DNA of 64,000 nucleotides, taken from 2-02-FULL-55-14 sp964581115. Its GTDB lineage: Bacteria > Bacteroidota > Ignavibacteria > UBA10030. Position numbers and translations under genes: made by a program. Where the stretch lies: positions 34,635 through 98,634 of the forward strand of contig CAZOMY010000006.1 in the NCBI GenBank assembly GCA_964581115.1, written 5' to 3'. Of this stretch, positions 27,494-35,349 are shown in pieces. The number at the start of each line of letters is the position of its first letter. Within the stretch, counting starts at the first letter, position 1. The notes under the pieces were generated by a model, which saw only the letters and a list, made by a program, of their open reading frames with translations, did not search any database and had not been told where the DNA came from.

Positions 27494-29338
27494 GTGCGAA
27501 CGACCGGACCATGGTTGTTTCTTGCCCTCGTGGCGACGACCCTGCCAGTCGACGCACAAGAGGGTCGGATGGACACGTTGGCGATGATCGATGACCAGCC
27601 GGTGACCTCCCGCGACCTGTTCGAACGACTCCAACTGATGCCGTTCGAGGGCCGGATCGGAAACGTCGACATCGAAACGGCCAAGAAGCGGGCGGTGGCC
27701 TCGATCGTTGCCGAGCGCTTGTTGGCATCGACGATCGATGACGCTCCAGCGACCGAACGATGGCGTATGGGGTCCATGCGTTCAGTGCTGGAACGATTGT
27801 TCGTGCGGGATGCGCTGTTCCTGGATGAGGTGCGAGCAAAAGCCCGGGTGACGGAGGCCGACGTGAGCGCCGCACTGGCTCGGTACGGGGTGAAGCGCCG
27901 AATTGCCGTCGCTCGCTTGACCGATACCTCGTCCGCCTCGTCTCTTCGACTTCGATGGGAACAGGCGCGTGATCGAGGGGACGCCGGTCCGTCGCTGGTC
28001 CGCCTTCTACCGTCCCCACCGGATACGGTGGCGATCACGTTCGGGGCGATCGATCAGCCGCTCGAGGATGCTGCCTTTGCGCTTCGTCGTCCCCTGGACC
28101 TCTCCGTGCCGGTGGTTTCATCGCTCTTCGGTCCCGTTGCCGTGGCCTACGTTGACGAGCACGCCGATGCCGCCGCTCAACGACTGTCCATGTCCGACCG
28201 GCGTGCAGCGGTCCGAAAGGTTCTCCAGGAGCGACGGGAGACCGAGCGTGTGCGTATCTTCACCGACAGCCTTCTGCGCGGTCACACGATGACGCTGGAC
28301 TCGGTACTCGCCACGTCGATCGCTGTACGGATGCGCCAGATGATGCTCGAGGACACCCTTGCCCGCAGCGTGCCCGGAGGGTGGCGTCCCATGCCCGAGG
28401 ATGTCTATCGGCTCATGCGAGAGCGATCAGAAGCCCTGACCCGGTCGTTCGTTCGCGGGTCGTTCGGCGAGGTGCCGCTGGGTGTCTTTCTCGAGTCGCT
28501 CCTGCACTACGATTTCGTCATTCCTTCCCTCCGACCGGCGTCGTTTGCAGTGTCATTTGCTCACATCGTGCGGACAGTCGTCGAGGCGGAGGTGGTGGCG
28601 TTGGAGGCATATCGGCGAGGACTTCAACATCGGGCCGAAGTGCGGCGTGACATCGCCCTTTGGATGGCGCATTGGCGGGCACGCTGGGCGGAGTATGCGA
28701 TCGCTGAAACGGTAAGCATTCGCAAGGCCGATGCGGTGTTTTCGCTCTGGCGCTATCACACCTCACTTGCCGAGAATTCCTGCGTCCTGGACGTGCGCGA
28801 GATCCTTCGTCCGGATTCCATCAGCTCTGAGCGCATTGCGCAAGAGCTCCGTAGAGGTGCTCCCTTCGACTCGCTGGCCCGGCAATGGTCGACGCACGTA
28901 GCGTGGCGCTCGAACGGAGGTCGTTCAGGCCGCTTTCGATTCCGTGAGCACCCGGACGTGGCGTCTCGGGTCATGGATCTCGAGATCGGCGAGTGGAAGG
29001 GCCCCGTCCGAACGAGCGGGGGATTCTCGTTGATCCAACTTCTGGAGCGCTCTTGGGACAGCAGCCGGGAGACCGTTGATTCACTGCTGGAGCGTGAAGC
29101 GCGGCGCGTACGGTTGGCCCGTCAACAGGCCGCTGTCGACGCTGCCGTAGCCGACCTGGCATCTCAACGAAGGGTGTGGATCGATGAGGACCGCATCAAA
29201 GGTGTGGAGATCCAGCCGGTCAACATGATCACCCGGCGGATCATTGGGTTCGGAGGGCGGATCAATGCGGCCCCTGTTCTCTCTCCAAACTGGGGGTGGG
29301 TCGATCGTTGGAAGCAGGGGCGGGTTGCCGTTCCCTGA
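27494..29338 (+). CDS. SurA/PpiC-like periplasmic peptidyl-prolyl isomerase
   Basis: 614 residues from a GTG at 27494, 2 bp after the upstream stop. A signal peptide (LALVATTLPVDAQ) precedes a SurA-like N-terminal chaperone region (IDDQPVTSRDLFERL), a long helical middle, and a C-terminal parvulin-like domain about 435-545 (ELRRGAPFDSLARQWS; GRFRFREHPDVASRVMDLEI; GPVRTSGGFSLIQLLE). Such proteins escort unfolded outer-membrane and surface proteins. Its position as the last gene of the glycan operon suggests a chaperone dedicated to the receptor, PorV-like or T9SS proteins made by the same transcript. Parvulin conservation is weak, so isomerase activity is not certain. Confidence 0.72.
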   Translation: MRTTGPWLFLALVATTLPVDAQEGRMDTLAMIDDQPVTSRDLFERLQLMPFEGRIGNVDIETAKKRAVASIVAERLLASTIDDAPATERWRMGSMRSVLERLFVRDALFLDEVRAKARVTEADVSAALARYGVKRRIAVARLTDTSSASSLRLRWEQARDRGDAGPSLVRLLPSPPDTVAITFGAIDQPLEDAAFALRRPLDLSVPVVSSLFGPVAVAYVDEHADAAAQRLSMSDRRAAVRKVLQERRETERVRIFTDSLLRGHTMTLDSVLATSIAVRMRQMMLEDTLARSVPGGWRPMPEDVYRLMRERSEALTRSFVRGSFGEVPLGVFLESLLHYDFVIPSLRPASFAVSFAHIVRTVVEAEVVALEAYRRGLQHRAEVRRDIALWMAHWRARWAEYAIAETVSIRKADAVFSLWRYHTSLAENSCVLDVREILRPDSISSERIAQELRRGAPFDSLARQWSTHVAWRSNGGRSGRFRFREHPDVASRVMDLEIGEWKGPVRTSGGFSLIQLLERSWDSSRETVDSLLEREARRVRLARQQAAVDAAVADLASQRRVWIDEDRIKGVEIQPVNMITRRIIGFGGRINAAPVLSPNWGWVDRWKQGRVAVP

Positions 29339-29376
29339 ACCAGCATGTTCCGGCTTTCGCGTGAGCACAATCTCTC

Positions 29377-29382
29377 TATATT
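29377..29382 (+). promoter_or_regulatory. Possible -10 element of the uppP promoter
   Basis: TATATT in the 71-bp gap before uppP is the only AT-rich hexamer there; a TTTCGC sequence about 17 bp upstream is a poor -35. It suggests that uppP has its own promoter after the sugar operon ends. Confidence 0.3.
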
Positions 29383-29409
29383 AGAGGGTCAGACCATCAG
29401 ACTCACGCC

Positions 29410-30258
29410 ATGACGCTTTTCGACGCCATCCTTCTCGGTATCGTTCAGGGCCTGACCGAGTTCCTGCCGATCAGCAGCACGGCGCACCTGACGCTGGGCG
29501 GCCGTGCGCTTGACCTGATCGATGCCGCGCATCCTGAACGATGGACCGCCTTCATCGCGGTCATTCAGCTTGGGACCCTCGTCGCCATTCTCATCTATTT
29601 CGCGAAGGATCTTGCGGCGATCGTTCGCGGCTTCGTAGTCGGCGGTCGTCGGTATCTGTCGGACCGGTCGCAGGGGTTGGGAGAAGCGCGCCTCGGTTGG
29701 CTGGTGATCGTCGGAACGATGCCGGTTGTGATCATCGGACTCGCCTTCAAGCGGGTCATCGAAGGGAACCTGACGAAGGATCTGGAGGTGATCGGGACGA
29801 GCCTGATCGTCCTGGCGTTGATCCTGTGGCTCGCCGAGCGAGTGGGAAAGAGGGAACGCTCGATCTCCGATGCAACCTGGAAGGATGCGTTGTGGGTGGG
29901 CCTGGCGCAGGCCGCGGCGCTCATTCCGGGATCGTCGAGGTCGGGGACGACGATCACGGCGGCCCTGCTGTTGGGTATGAAACGTGAGGACGCCGCGCGC
30001 TTCTCGTTCCTCCTGAGTATCCCCGCGATCGGCGCCAGCGGGTTGCTGCAGCTCTATGAGATGCGCTCCTTCATCGACCAGGTGGGTGTTGCGAACGTCG
30101 TCATCGCGACGATCTTTTCTGCCCTGGTTGGATACGCCTCGATCGAATTCCTCCTCCGCTATCTCCGCACGCGCACCACCGCCATCTTCGTCATCTACCG
30201 CCTCCTCGCCGGCAGTGTGATCTGGGCGCTGCTCCTCTCGGGCAGGATCTCCCCCTAG
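29410..30258 (+). CDS. uppP: Undecaprenyl-diphosphate phosphatase UppP (BacA)
   Basis: 282 residues, polytopic. The signature GIVQGLTEFLPISSTAHL near the N-terminus and PGSSRSGTTITAALLLGM about 180 are the two conserved active-site motifs of UppP, with the Glu of QGLTE and the Arg of SRSG being catalytic in the family. It dephosphorylates undecaprenyl pyrophosphate to recycle the lipid carrier for peptidoglycan and other glycans, and gives bacitracin tolerance. Length is normal. It stands alone between the sugar operon and a convergent decarboxylase gene. Confidence 0.97.
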   Translation: MTLFDAILLGIVQGLTEFLPISSTAHLTLGGRALDLIDAAHPERWTAFIAVIQLGTLVAILIYFAKDLAAIVRGFVVGGRRYLSDRSQGLGEARLGWLVIVGTMPVVIIGLAFKRVIEGNLTKDLEVIGTSLIVLALILWLAERVGKRERSISDATWKDALWVGLAQAAALIPGSSRSGTTITAALLLGMKREDAARFSFLLSIPAIGASGLLQLYEMRSFIDQVGVANVVIATIFSALVGYASIEFLLRYLRTRTTAIFVIYRLLAGSVIWALLLSGRISP

Positions 30259-30275
30259 CCCTTCTCCCTCAGCAG

Positions 30276-30335
30276 TTTGGTGTCTGACGGTTGACGTTTG
30301 TTTGGACTTTGGAGTCTGGCGTCTGGAGTCTTCTA
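30276..30335. repeat. Degenerate low-complexity intergenic repeat (TTTGG/GTCTGG units)
   Basis: Between two convergent genes the sequence is built of imperfect units such as GTTTGGTGTCTG, TTTGGACTTTGGAGTCTGG and CGTCTGGAGTCT. No hairpin with a T-tail is visible. It overlaps the last codons of the decarboxylase gene. Similar low-complexity intergenic blocks occur at 37739-37850 and 59593-59645. Confidence 0.5.
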
Positions 30336-31769
30336 CATGCGCCTTCCCTCTTCCCGTATTTTCTCCCACGCCCGCTCCACGTGCCGCCGTTCCGTCCACG
30401 TCCCGCCGATGCTCATGCGGAGCGTGTGCCGGCCCCGCAACACCGTGTGCGACAGATAGAGGTCTCCGCTGGCATTGACGCGTTCCTGCACTGTCCGTGT
30501 TGCGTCATCCCCCTTGCGATGCCGGAAGGTGACCAGATTCAATGGAACCGGGGCCGCCAGCTCGAACATCGGGTCGGCCTCGACCCATCGCGCAAAGTCT
30601 TGCGCCAGAGCGATGTGCTCTCGCACGAAGTGCTGCAATCCCTCCACGCCGTACCATCGAATCACGAACCAGAGCTTCAGCGAGCGGAACCGCCGTCCGA
30701 GCGGGATCTGCCAGTCTCGATAGTCGATCACCGCCCCCGATTCCGTGGCCTTGTTGCGGAGGTACTCAGGAAGGATGCTCAGAGTCCTGATCAACGCCGC
30801 ACGGTCGGCCACGAAGAAACAGTCGCAATCGAAGGTGGTGAACATCCACTTGTGTGGATTGAAGCAGTAGCTGTCGGCCATCTCGAGACCCTCGTGCATG
30901 CCTCGGTGCTCGGGTAGAATGGCGGCCGTGCCGGCGTGGGCTCCATCCACATGATACCAGACGTCCTCATGCCTGCAGATCTCTCCGACCGCCCGCACAG
31001 GATCCATAGCGTGCGACGACGTGGTGCCGACCGTGGCCGCCACGAAGAACGGGCGTAGGCCTGCCGCCCGGTCCCTTCGGATCTGTTCGTCCAAGAGCGC
31101 TGGTTGCATCGCAAACCGTTCATCCGTACTGATGATCCGCAGGTTGGAGCGCCCGATGCCCGCGACCGTCATGGCCTTCTCGATCGACGAATGTGCCTGG
31201 TCGGACACATACCCGACGAGCATCTCCCGTACGCCCTCCTCGTTCGACCGGTACGACGTCGCCCGCTCCCGCGCCGCCAGAATGGCGCCGAGTGCGGCAC
31301 TCGACGCCGAGTCCAGGATCACCCCGCCGCCCGTCGAGCGAGACGTGAACTGCTCGGGAAGTGCCAGCATCTCTGCCATCCAGTCAAGCACGTGCGTTTC
31401 GAGCTCCGTGCACGCCGGGCTGGTGGCCCACAGCATGCCCTGAACACCCAGTCCCGACGAGACAAGGTCACCCAAGATCGCCGGACCCGATGTGTTGGCC
31501 GGGAAATAGGCGAAGAAGTTGGGGGATTGCCAGTGGGTGAGTCCGGGCAGAATGATCCGGTCCAGATCCTTGATGACGGCCTCGAACGACTCACCATGCA
31601 TCGGAGGATGCTTCGGCAACTGCGATCGGACCTCGCCCGGCTTGACGGTGGAAAGAACGGGGAACTGCTCGACATGGCGATGATAATCGGCGACCCAGCG
31701 TACGACCTCCCGACCGATCCGTTCGAATTCGTCTGGGGTCATGTGGTGCGGTGCAGCGGGGGATGACAT
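30333..31769 (-). CDS. Group II PLP-dependent amino-acid decarboxylase (AADC-like)
   Basis: 478 residues of the aromatic-L-amino-acid/glutamate decarboxylase family (fold type I). Visible features: HWQSPNFFAYFPANTS at the N-terminal substrate pocket, SDQAHSSIEKA with the ring-stacking His, GTTSSHAMDPV, VDGAHAGTA with the PLP-nitrogen-binding Asp, and FNPHKWM with the Schiff-base Lys. Length is typical of bacterial tyrosine/tryptophan/phenylalanine decarboxylases, which make aromatic amines and CO2. The start ATG at 31769 lies 58 bp from the assembly gap. Substrate cannot be decided from sequence alone. No transporter or partner gene is visible next to it. Confidence 0.92.
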   Translation of the reverse strand: MSSPAAPHHMTPDEFERIGREVVRWVADYHRHVEQFPVLSTVKPGEVRSQLPKHPPMHGESFEAVIKDLDRIILPGLTHWQSPNFFAYFPANTSGPAILGDLVSSGLGVQGMLWATSPACTELETHVLDWMAEMLALPEQFTSRSTGGGVILDSASSAALGAILAARERATSYRSNEEGVREMLVGYVSDQAHSSIEKAMTVAGIGRSNLRIISTDERFAMQPALLDEQIRRDRAAGLRPFFVAATVGTTSSHAMDPVRAVGEICRHEDVWYHVDGAHAGTAAILPEHRGMHEGLEMADSYCFNPHKWMFTTFDCDCFFVADRAALIRTLSILPEYLRNKATESGAVIDYRDWQIPLGRRFRSLKLWFVIRWYGVEGLQHFVREHIALAQDFARWVEADPMFELAAPVPLNLVTFRHRKGDDATRTVQERVNASGDLYLSHTVLRGRHTLRMSIGGTWTERRHVERAWEKIREEGRRM

Positions 31770-31827
31770 GCGATGCCTCTCGGTTCGATACTCGCAATAT
31801 GAGCAATCAAGACCGGGGCTTCAAGTT

Positions 31828-31927
31828 NNNNNNNNNNNNNNNNNNNNNNNNNNNNNNNNNNNNNNNNNNNNNNNNNNNNNNNNNNNNNNNNNNNNNNNNN
31901 NNNNNNNNNNNNNNNNNNNNNNNNNNN
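31828..31927. other. Assembly gap of 100 N
   Basis: Exactly 100 undetermined bases, the customary placeholder for a scaffold join of unknown size. Sequence content here is unknown; it removes the 3' end of the LytTR gene to its right and possibly further genes. Confidence 0.98.
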
Positions 31928-32340
31928 TCGACGTTGATGATGGCCGACCGGTGGATGCGGACAAACTTCTCAGGGTCGAGCCGTTGCTCGAGGTCGTGAA
32001 TGCTGCGGCGGATCAGCGGCTGGGTCTCGGGCGTGTGCAGTCTCACATACATCCCGGCCGCTTCGATCCAGTCTACGTGTGAGGTGGGGAGGACCAGAAT
32101 CCGGCCATGCACGCGCACCAGCAGGCGGTCGGCATGTCGGCGGAGCGATCGGAATGCCGCGATTCGTTTCATGAGCATCACGTACAGCGGGTCTACGGGC
32201 ACAACGTCCGGTAGTTGCAAGGCATGTGCCGGAGGGAGTGCCAGGATGGAAGCGTCGGCGAGGGTGCTGCAACAGAACGTCGTGATGAATAGTTGCAAAG
32301 GAAGGAACTGCACATCACGACCGGAACAGGAACCCGCCAT
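31928..32340 (-). CDS. LytTR DNA-binding domain protein, 3' end lost in the assembly gap
   Basis: The minus-strand reading contains most of a LytTR domain: DRLLVRVHGRILVLPTSHVD, WIEAAGMYVRLHT, RRSIHDLEQRLDPEKFVRIH and RSAIINV, ending at the gap. LytTR domains bind DNA repeats as the output of LytR/AlgR-type regulators. No receiver domain with a phospho-acceptor Asp is visible in the roughly 75 residues before it, so it may be a stand-alone LytTR regulator. ATG at 32340 has an AAGGGGG ribosome site 7 nt upstream; ATGs at 32178 or 32172 are alternatives that would leave almost only the LytTR domain. Confidence 0.6.
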
Positions 32341-32375
32341 GATACAGCCCCCTTGCCTTGATCCAGTTGAGTTGA

Positions 32376-32696
32376 ACTATTGCAGCGGCGGCTCAGAAGC
32401 CATCGACGTCCGCAACAACTGTCACGCCGCGCGTTGTTGCATCGCTGTATGAAGGTCTTTCTTCGCAGAACCTCGGTATCCAACGCTCGTGAGCTCTCAT
32501 GCTGGGCCATCTGAGGTACGACCGCTCCCGGATCAAGCTCATGAAACTGCTGCGGAAGGGGGCAGACGGCCGTTGCCGTGCCGCCAAGGCATGGGCGCTC
32601 TCCCGCAACGGAGATCCTTCTGGGCTGATGGAGGTCAGGATGGTGGCCGAACGTGACGACGATCCGCGTCTGCGGGCGGTCTGTGCATGGTATTAG
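32376..32696 (+). pseudogene. Decayed paralogue of the HEAT-like secreted protein at 32895
   Basis: Read in one frame this stretch aligns along its length with the intact gene downstream: EGLSSQNLGIQRS, stop, ALMLGHLRYDR, KAWALSRNGDPSG and LRAVCAWY against IGLASDNAGLQRSCALMLGQ, ASAWALSRIGNPFG and IRSHCAWYYN. An in-frame TGA at 32490-32492 replaces the TGC Cys codon of the paralogue, and a TAG at 32694 truncates the end. No ATG or leader is left upstream in this frame (a TGA lies at 32373). An inverted repeat at 32699-32722 may be its old terminator. It is most simply a tandem duplicate in decay. Confidence 0.7.
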
Positions 32697-32894
32697 CGAC
32701 GGCCCTCCGGGAAGGAGGCCGTGCATAAGGATCGGATCAGATCCAGGATAGGGGCGTGTAGGAGGCCCGACCTCCGCTTGCATCGGGTTTCAGACCGCTC
32801 GGAACATTTCTGCAACCGCCGTCAAGAAGCTCCGTACGACCGAACAGAAGGAGGTTCCGCCGTTCACTCATCCACCATCATGCAGGAGGTCGTC

Positions 32895-33359
32895 ATGAAA
32901 CGTAGTCAAGTTGTAGCGTTGATGCTGGCGGCACTGACGGCCAGGTTGTTCGCCATCGATCCGGCGGAGAAGGCGAGGCCTTTCGACCAGACGAAGGTCG
33001 AACTGAACCTGCTTATCGGTCTTGCCTCCGACAACGCGGGCCTGCAGCGCTCGTGCGCACTGATGCTCGGCCAGATGAAGTCCGACCGCGCGGTTATCGC
33101 GTTGATGGACAAGCTGCGTTCGAGCGACCACGAGAGCGTCCGGATCGCATCGGCTTGGGCGTTGAGTCGCATCGGGAACCCCTTCGGCACGTACTTGGTG
33201 AAAATGACGGTCAGCTTCGACCGGAACGCAAGGATCCGCAGCCATTGCGCGTGGTACTACAACACCATCGTGAAGCCCGGCACCTTCGTCATCTTCGAGC
33301 CGCCCGAGGTCGTTCCGACGGTCGCTCTGAACTGGAAGCCATCTCCCGTGGCCGACTGA
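32895..33359 (+). CDS. Small secreted HEAT-repeat-like protein
   Basis: 154 residues: signal peptide about 1-20 (VVALMLAALTARLFA), then about 90 residues of helical pairs (LQRSCALMLGQMKSDRAVIA; VRIASAWALSRIGNPFG) matching PBS-lyase/HEAT-type repeats used for protein binding, and a C-terminal Pro-rich tail (IFEPPEVVPTVALNW). A strong AGGAGG site (32884-32889) sets the ATG. A rho-independent terminator follows, so it is monocistronic. The decayed copy upstream shows a local duplication. Function unknown; export and the repeat type suggest a periplasmic scaffold. Confidence 0.75.
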   Translation: MKRSQVVALMLAALTARLFAIDPAEKARPFDQTKVELNLLIGLASDNAGLQRSCALMLGQMKSDRAVIALMDKLRSSDHESVRIASAWALSRIGNPFGTYLVKMTVSFDRNARIRSHCAWYYNTIVKPGTFVIFEPPEVVPTVALNWKPSPVAD

Positions 33360-33389
33360 TCGTCCCCTCGACTCCTCTGAACAACACGA

Positions 33390-33425
33390 AGGGGCTGCCT
33401 CGTTTGAGACAGCCCCTTTGTCGTG
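33390..33425 (+). terminator. Rho-independent terminator after the HEAT-like gene
   Basis: AAGGGGCTG (33390-33398) pairs with CAGCCCCTT (33411-33419), extended by inner CTC/GAG pairs around a GTTT loop, followed by TTTGTCGT. Confidence 0.85.
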
Positions 33426-33546
33426 ATTCAACCAGGGTGCGGAGATCGATTACACCCACGACATCCAAGCTGACTGCAAGCTCACGATCTGAGCGGGTGT
33501 TCCATGATCCTGAGGGTGTTACAGCGGCACGTTGGATCAGCGCGGC

Positions 33547-35130
33547 CTACTTCTTGTCGATCCCTCCCGCGCGTTCCGGGCTGCGCGGCGTGGGCCAGCG
33601 CCCAGGATTGCCCTGACGGTCGGTCCCCAGTTCGCGGCGGATCCGCGGCATGAATTGAGGGTCTTCCGACGCCAGGTATGCGAGGCAGGCCGCAAGGACG
33701 GCATTGTTCTTGATGTCGTCGAACACCAGTTTGTCGTACGTGTCGCGATTCGTGTGCCAGGTGTAGAGGAAGTAGTCCCAGTCGAGTGCGCCGAGACTGA
33801 ATCCGGGGGCTCCCGCCGCGGTGAACGATGCGTTGTCGCTTCCGCCTCCGGCCGGAGAGCCGGGGAGACTCAGTTTGATGTGCTGTGTGACGCCCGTAGG
33901 TACGTGCGACAGCCACCGGCCGAGGAATTCTCCGGCGCTCAGCAGGCCGGCTCCCGACATGTTGACGACCCGCCCCGTGCCGTTGTCCTGATTGAACGAA
34001 GCCTGGATCTTCGGCACGATCTCAGGATGATCTGCTACGAAGGCCGCCGAACCGTTCAAGCCCTGTTCTTCGCTTCCCCATAGGCCGACAAGGATCGTGC
34101 GTTTCGGGTTCGGATAGTGCTTCTTGAGGATCCGCATCACCTCCAACATGAGGATCGAACCGGTGCCGTTGTCCGTGGCACCGGATCCAGCGTCCCAGGA
34201 ATCAAAGTGTGCCGACAGGACGACGTACTCGTCGGGCTTCTCGGTCCCTTTGATCTCGCCGATCGTGTTGAGGGCGGGCTTCTCTCCGAGGAACTTCGCA
34301 TCGGCTTCGATGCGCACCAGCGGCTTCTTGCCGCTCTCAGTCAACCGATAGACAAGATTGTAGTCCTCAAGACTCAAGTTGACGACGGGCGCTTTGCGTG
34401 CGTTCGTGCCGAAGATCTTGTCGACCCCCCAACCCATGGACCACCGATTGGTGATCACGCCGGCGGCACCGGCCTGCTCGAGCAGATTCGCGAGCGTATC
34501 GGCTCGGAATCCCGTCTTGCGCACGCGCGCCAGCCAGTTATCATTGATCTTCTTGCGCTCCTCCTTCAGCCGCTCGAAGGATTCCTTTACCGCAAACTTC
34601 TCCCAATTGTCGTCCGGACGGCCGGTCAACTGCGGCGCAGAGATGAGAACGAACCTGCCTTTGACCGACGGCAACCACTTGCGGAAGTCGAGCGAATCGG
34701 CCGGATCGATCATGATGACCGTGTTCGCCGTGACGCCTCCTTTCTTGGTTCCGGGACTCCACGCCAGCATCGTTCCCTCAAGCGTCCGCACGCGCGGCTC
34801 GAGCAGGTCGATGTGCGTGATGCCGCGCTCCCAGCCGCGCCACACACCCCACTGCTCATTCCGTGCCGAGATCCCCCACTGCTGAAGCGTTCTCACTGCC
34901 CAATCGTGCGCCTTCTGCTGGCCGGGCGAACCGACGAGGCGAGGACCGATGACGTCAAGCAACTCGTGCGCCAGCCATTCGAGCTTCGACGAATCCATCG
35001 CTTCGACGTAGATCGACTTGATGATTGGGTCGGGCGACGGGAAGGTGTTCGGTTGAGGTCCGCCGAAAGGCTGGGCGACCACTGATGTCGCCAGCAGCAC
35101 CACCGCGTTGAAGAAGGTCATGATCCGCAT
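33547..35130 (-). CDS. Secreted M28-family aminopeptidase with PA domain
   Basis: 527 residues: signal peptide (FFNAVVLLATSVVAQ), an N-terminal region, a protease-associated insert (GAAGVITNRWSMGWG), then the M28 di-zinc peptidase core with VVLSAHFDSWDAGSGATDNG (His and bridging Asp), LWGSEEQGLNGS (Glu-Glu), FNQDNGTG (Asp) and TWHTNRDTYDKL (His). All expected ligands are present, so it should be an active exopeptidase releasing N-terminal residues in the periplasm or outside. ATG at 35130 follows an AGGAG site. It is transcribed alone, divergent from the T9SS protein gene at 35350. Confidence 0.93.
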   Translation of the reverse strand: MRIMTFFNAVVLLATSVVAQPFGGPQPNTFPSPDPIIKSIYVEAMDSSKLEWLAHELLDVIGPRLVGSPGQQKAHDWAVRTLQQWGISARNEQWGVWRGWERGITHIDLLEPRVRTLEGTMLAWSPGTKKGGVTANTVIMIDPADSLDFRKWLPSVKGRFVLISAPQLTGRPDDNWEKFAVKESFERLKEERKKINDNWLARVRKTGFRADTLANLLEQAGAAGVITNRWSMGWGVDKIFGTNARKAPVVNLSLEDYNLVYRLTESGKKPLVRIEADAKFLGEKPALNTIGEIKGTEKPDEYVVLSAHFDSWDAGSGATDNGTGSILMLEVMRILKKHYPNPKRTILVGLWGSEEQGLNGSAAFVADHPEIVPKIQASFNQDNGTGRVVNMSGAGLLSAGEFLGRWLSHVPTGVTQHIKLSLPGSPAGGGSDNASFTAAGAPGFSLGALDWDYFLYTWHTNRDTYDKLVFDDIKNNAVLAACLAYLASEDPQFMPRIRRELGTDRQGNPGRWPTPRSPERAGGIDKK

Positions 35131-35267
35131 GTTCGCTCCTGTCAAAGATGTAATGACCGGCGTGCGGTGTGAGCAACAGCCGCAACGCCTGCATGAATCT
35201 ATTGCAATTCTGCGGATGACACAAGTGTCGGGTTGATGTATTCTCACTTTCGACAAGAACTAGCGAG

Positions 35268-35290
35268 AATCATGATCACGGTCATTGATT
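35268..35290. promoter_or_regulatory. Imperfect inverted repeat in a divergent promoter region
   Basis: AATCATGA (35268-35275) faces TCATTGATT (35282-35290), an inverted repeat with one extra base, in the 219-bp region between the divergent M28 peptidase and T9SS-protein genes. It may be an operator for either gene. No clear promoter hexamer pair was found beside it. Confidence 0.25.
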
Positions 35291-35349
35291 GCCACCGATG
35301 AATTCGTCAACATAGACTCATCATGCTGCTCTCAACCAAGGAGGATCAT

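Noticed and set aside
26205..28019. 604-codon open frame on the minus strand
   Set aside because: It is antisense to the six-hairpin enzyme and the SurA-like gene, is biased in composition, and contains no recognisable motif.
32490..32492. TGA as a selenocysteine codon
   Set aside because: The frame has no start or leader upstream, is truncated downstream relative to the paralogue, and no SECIS-like hairpin is evident; pseudogene decay is simpler.
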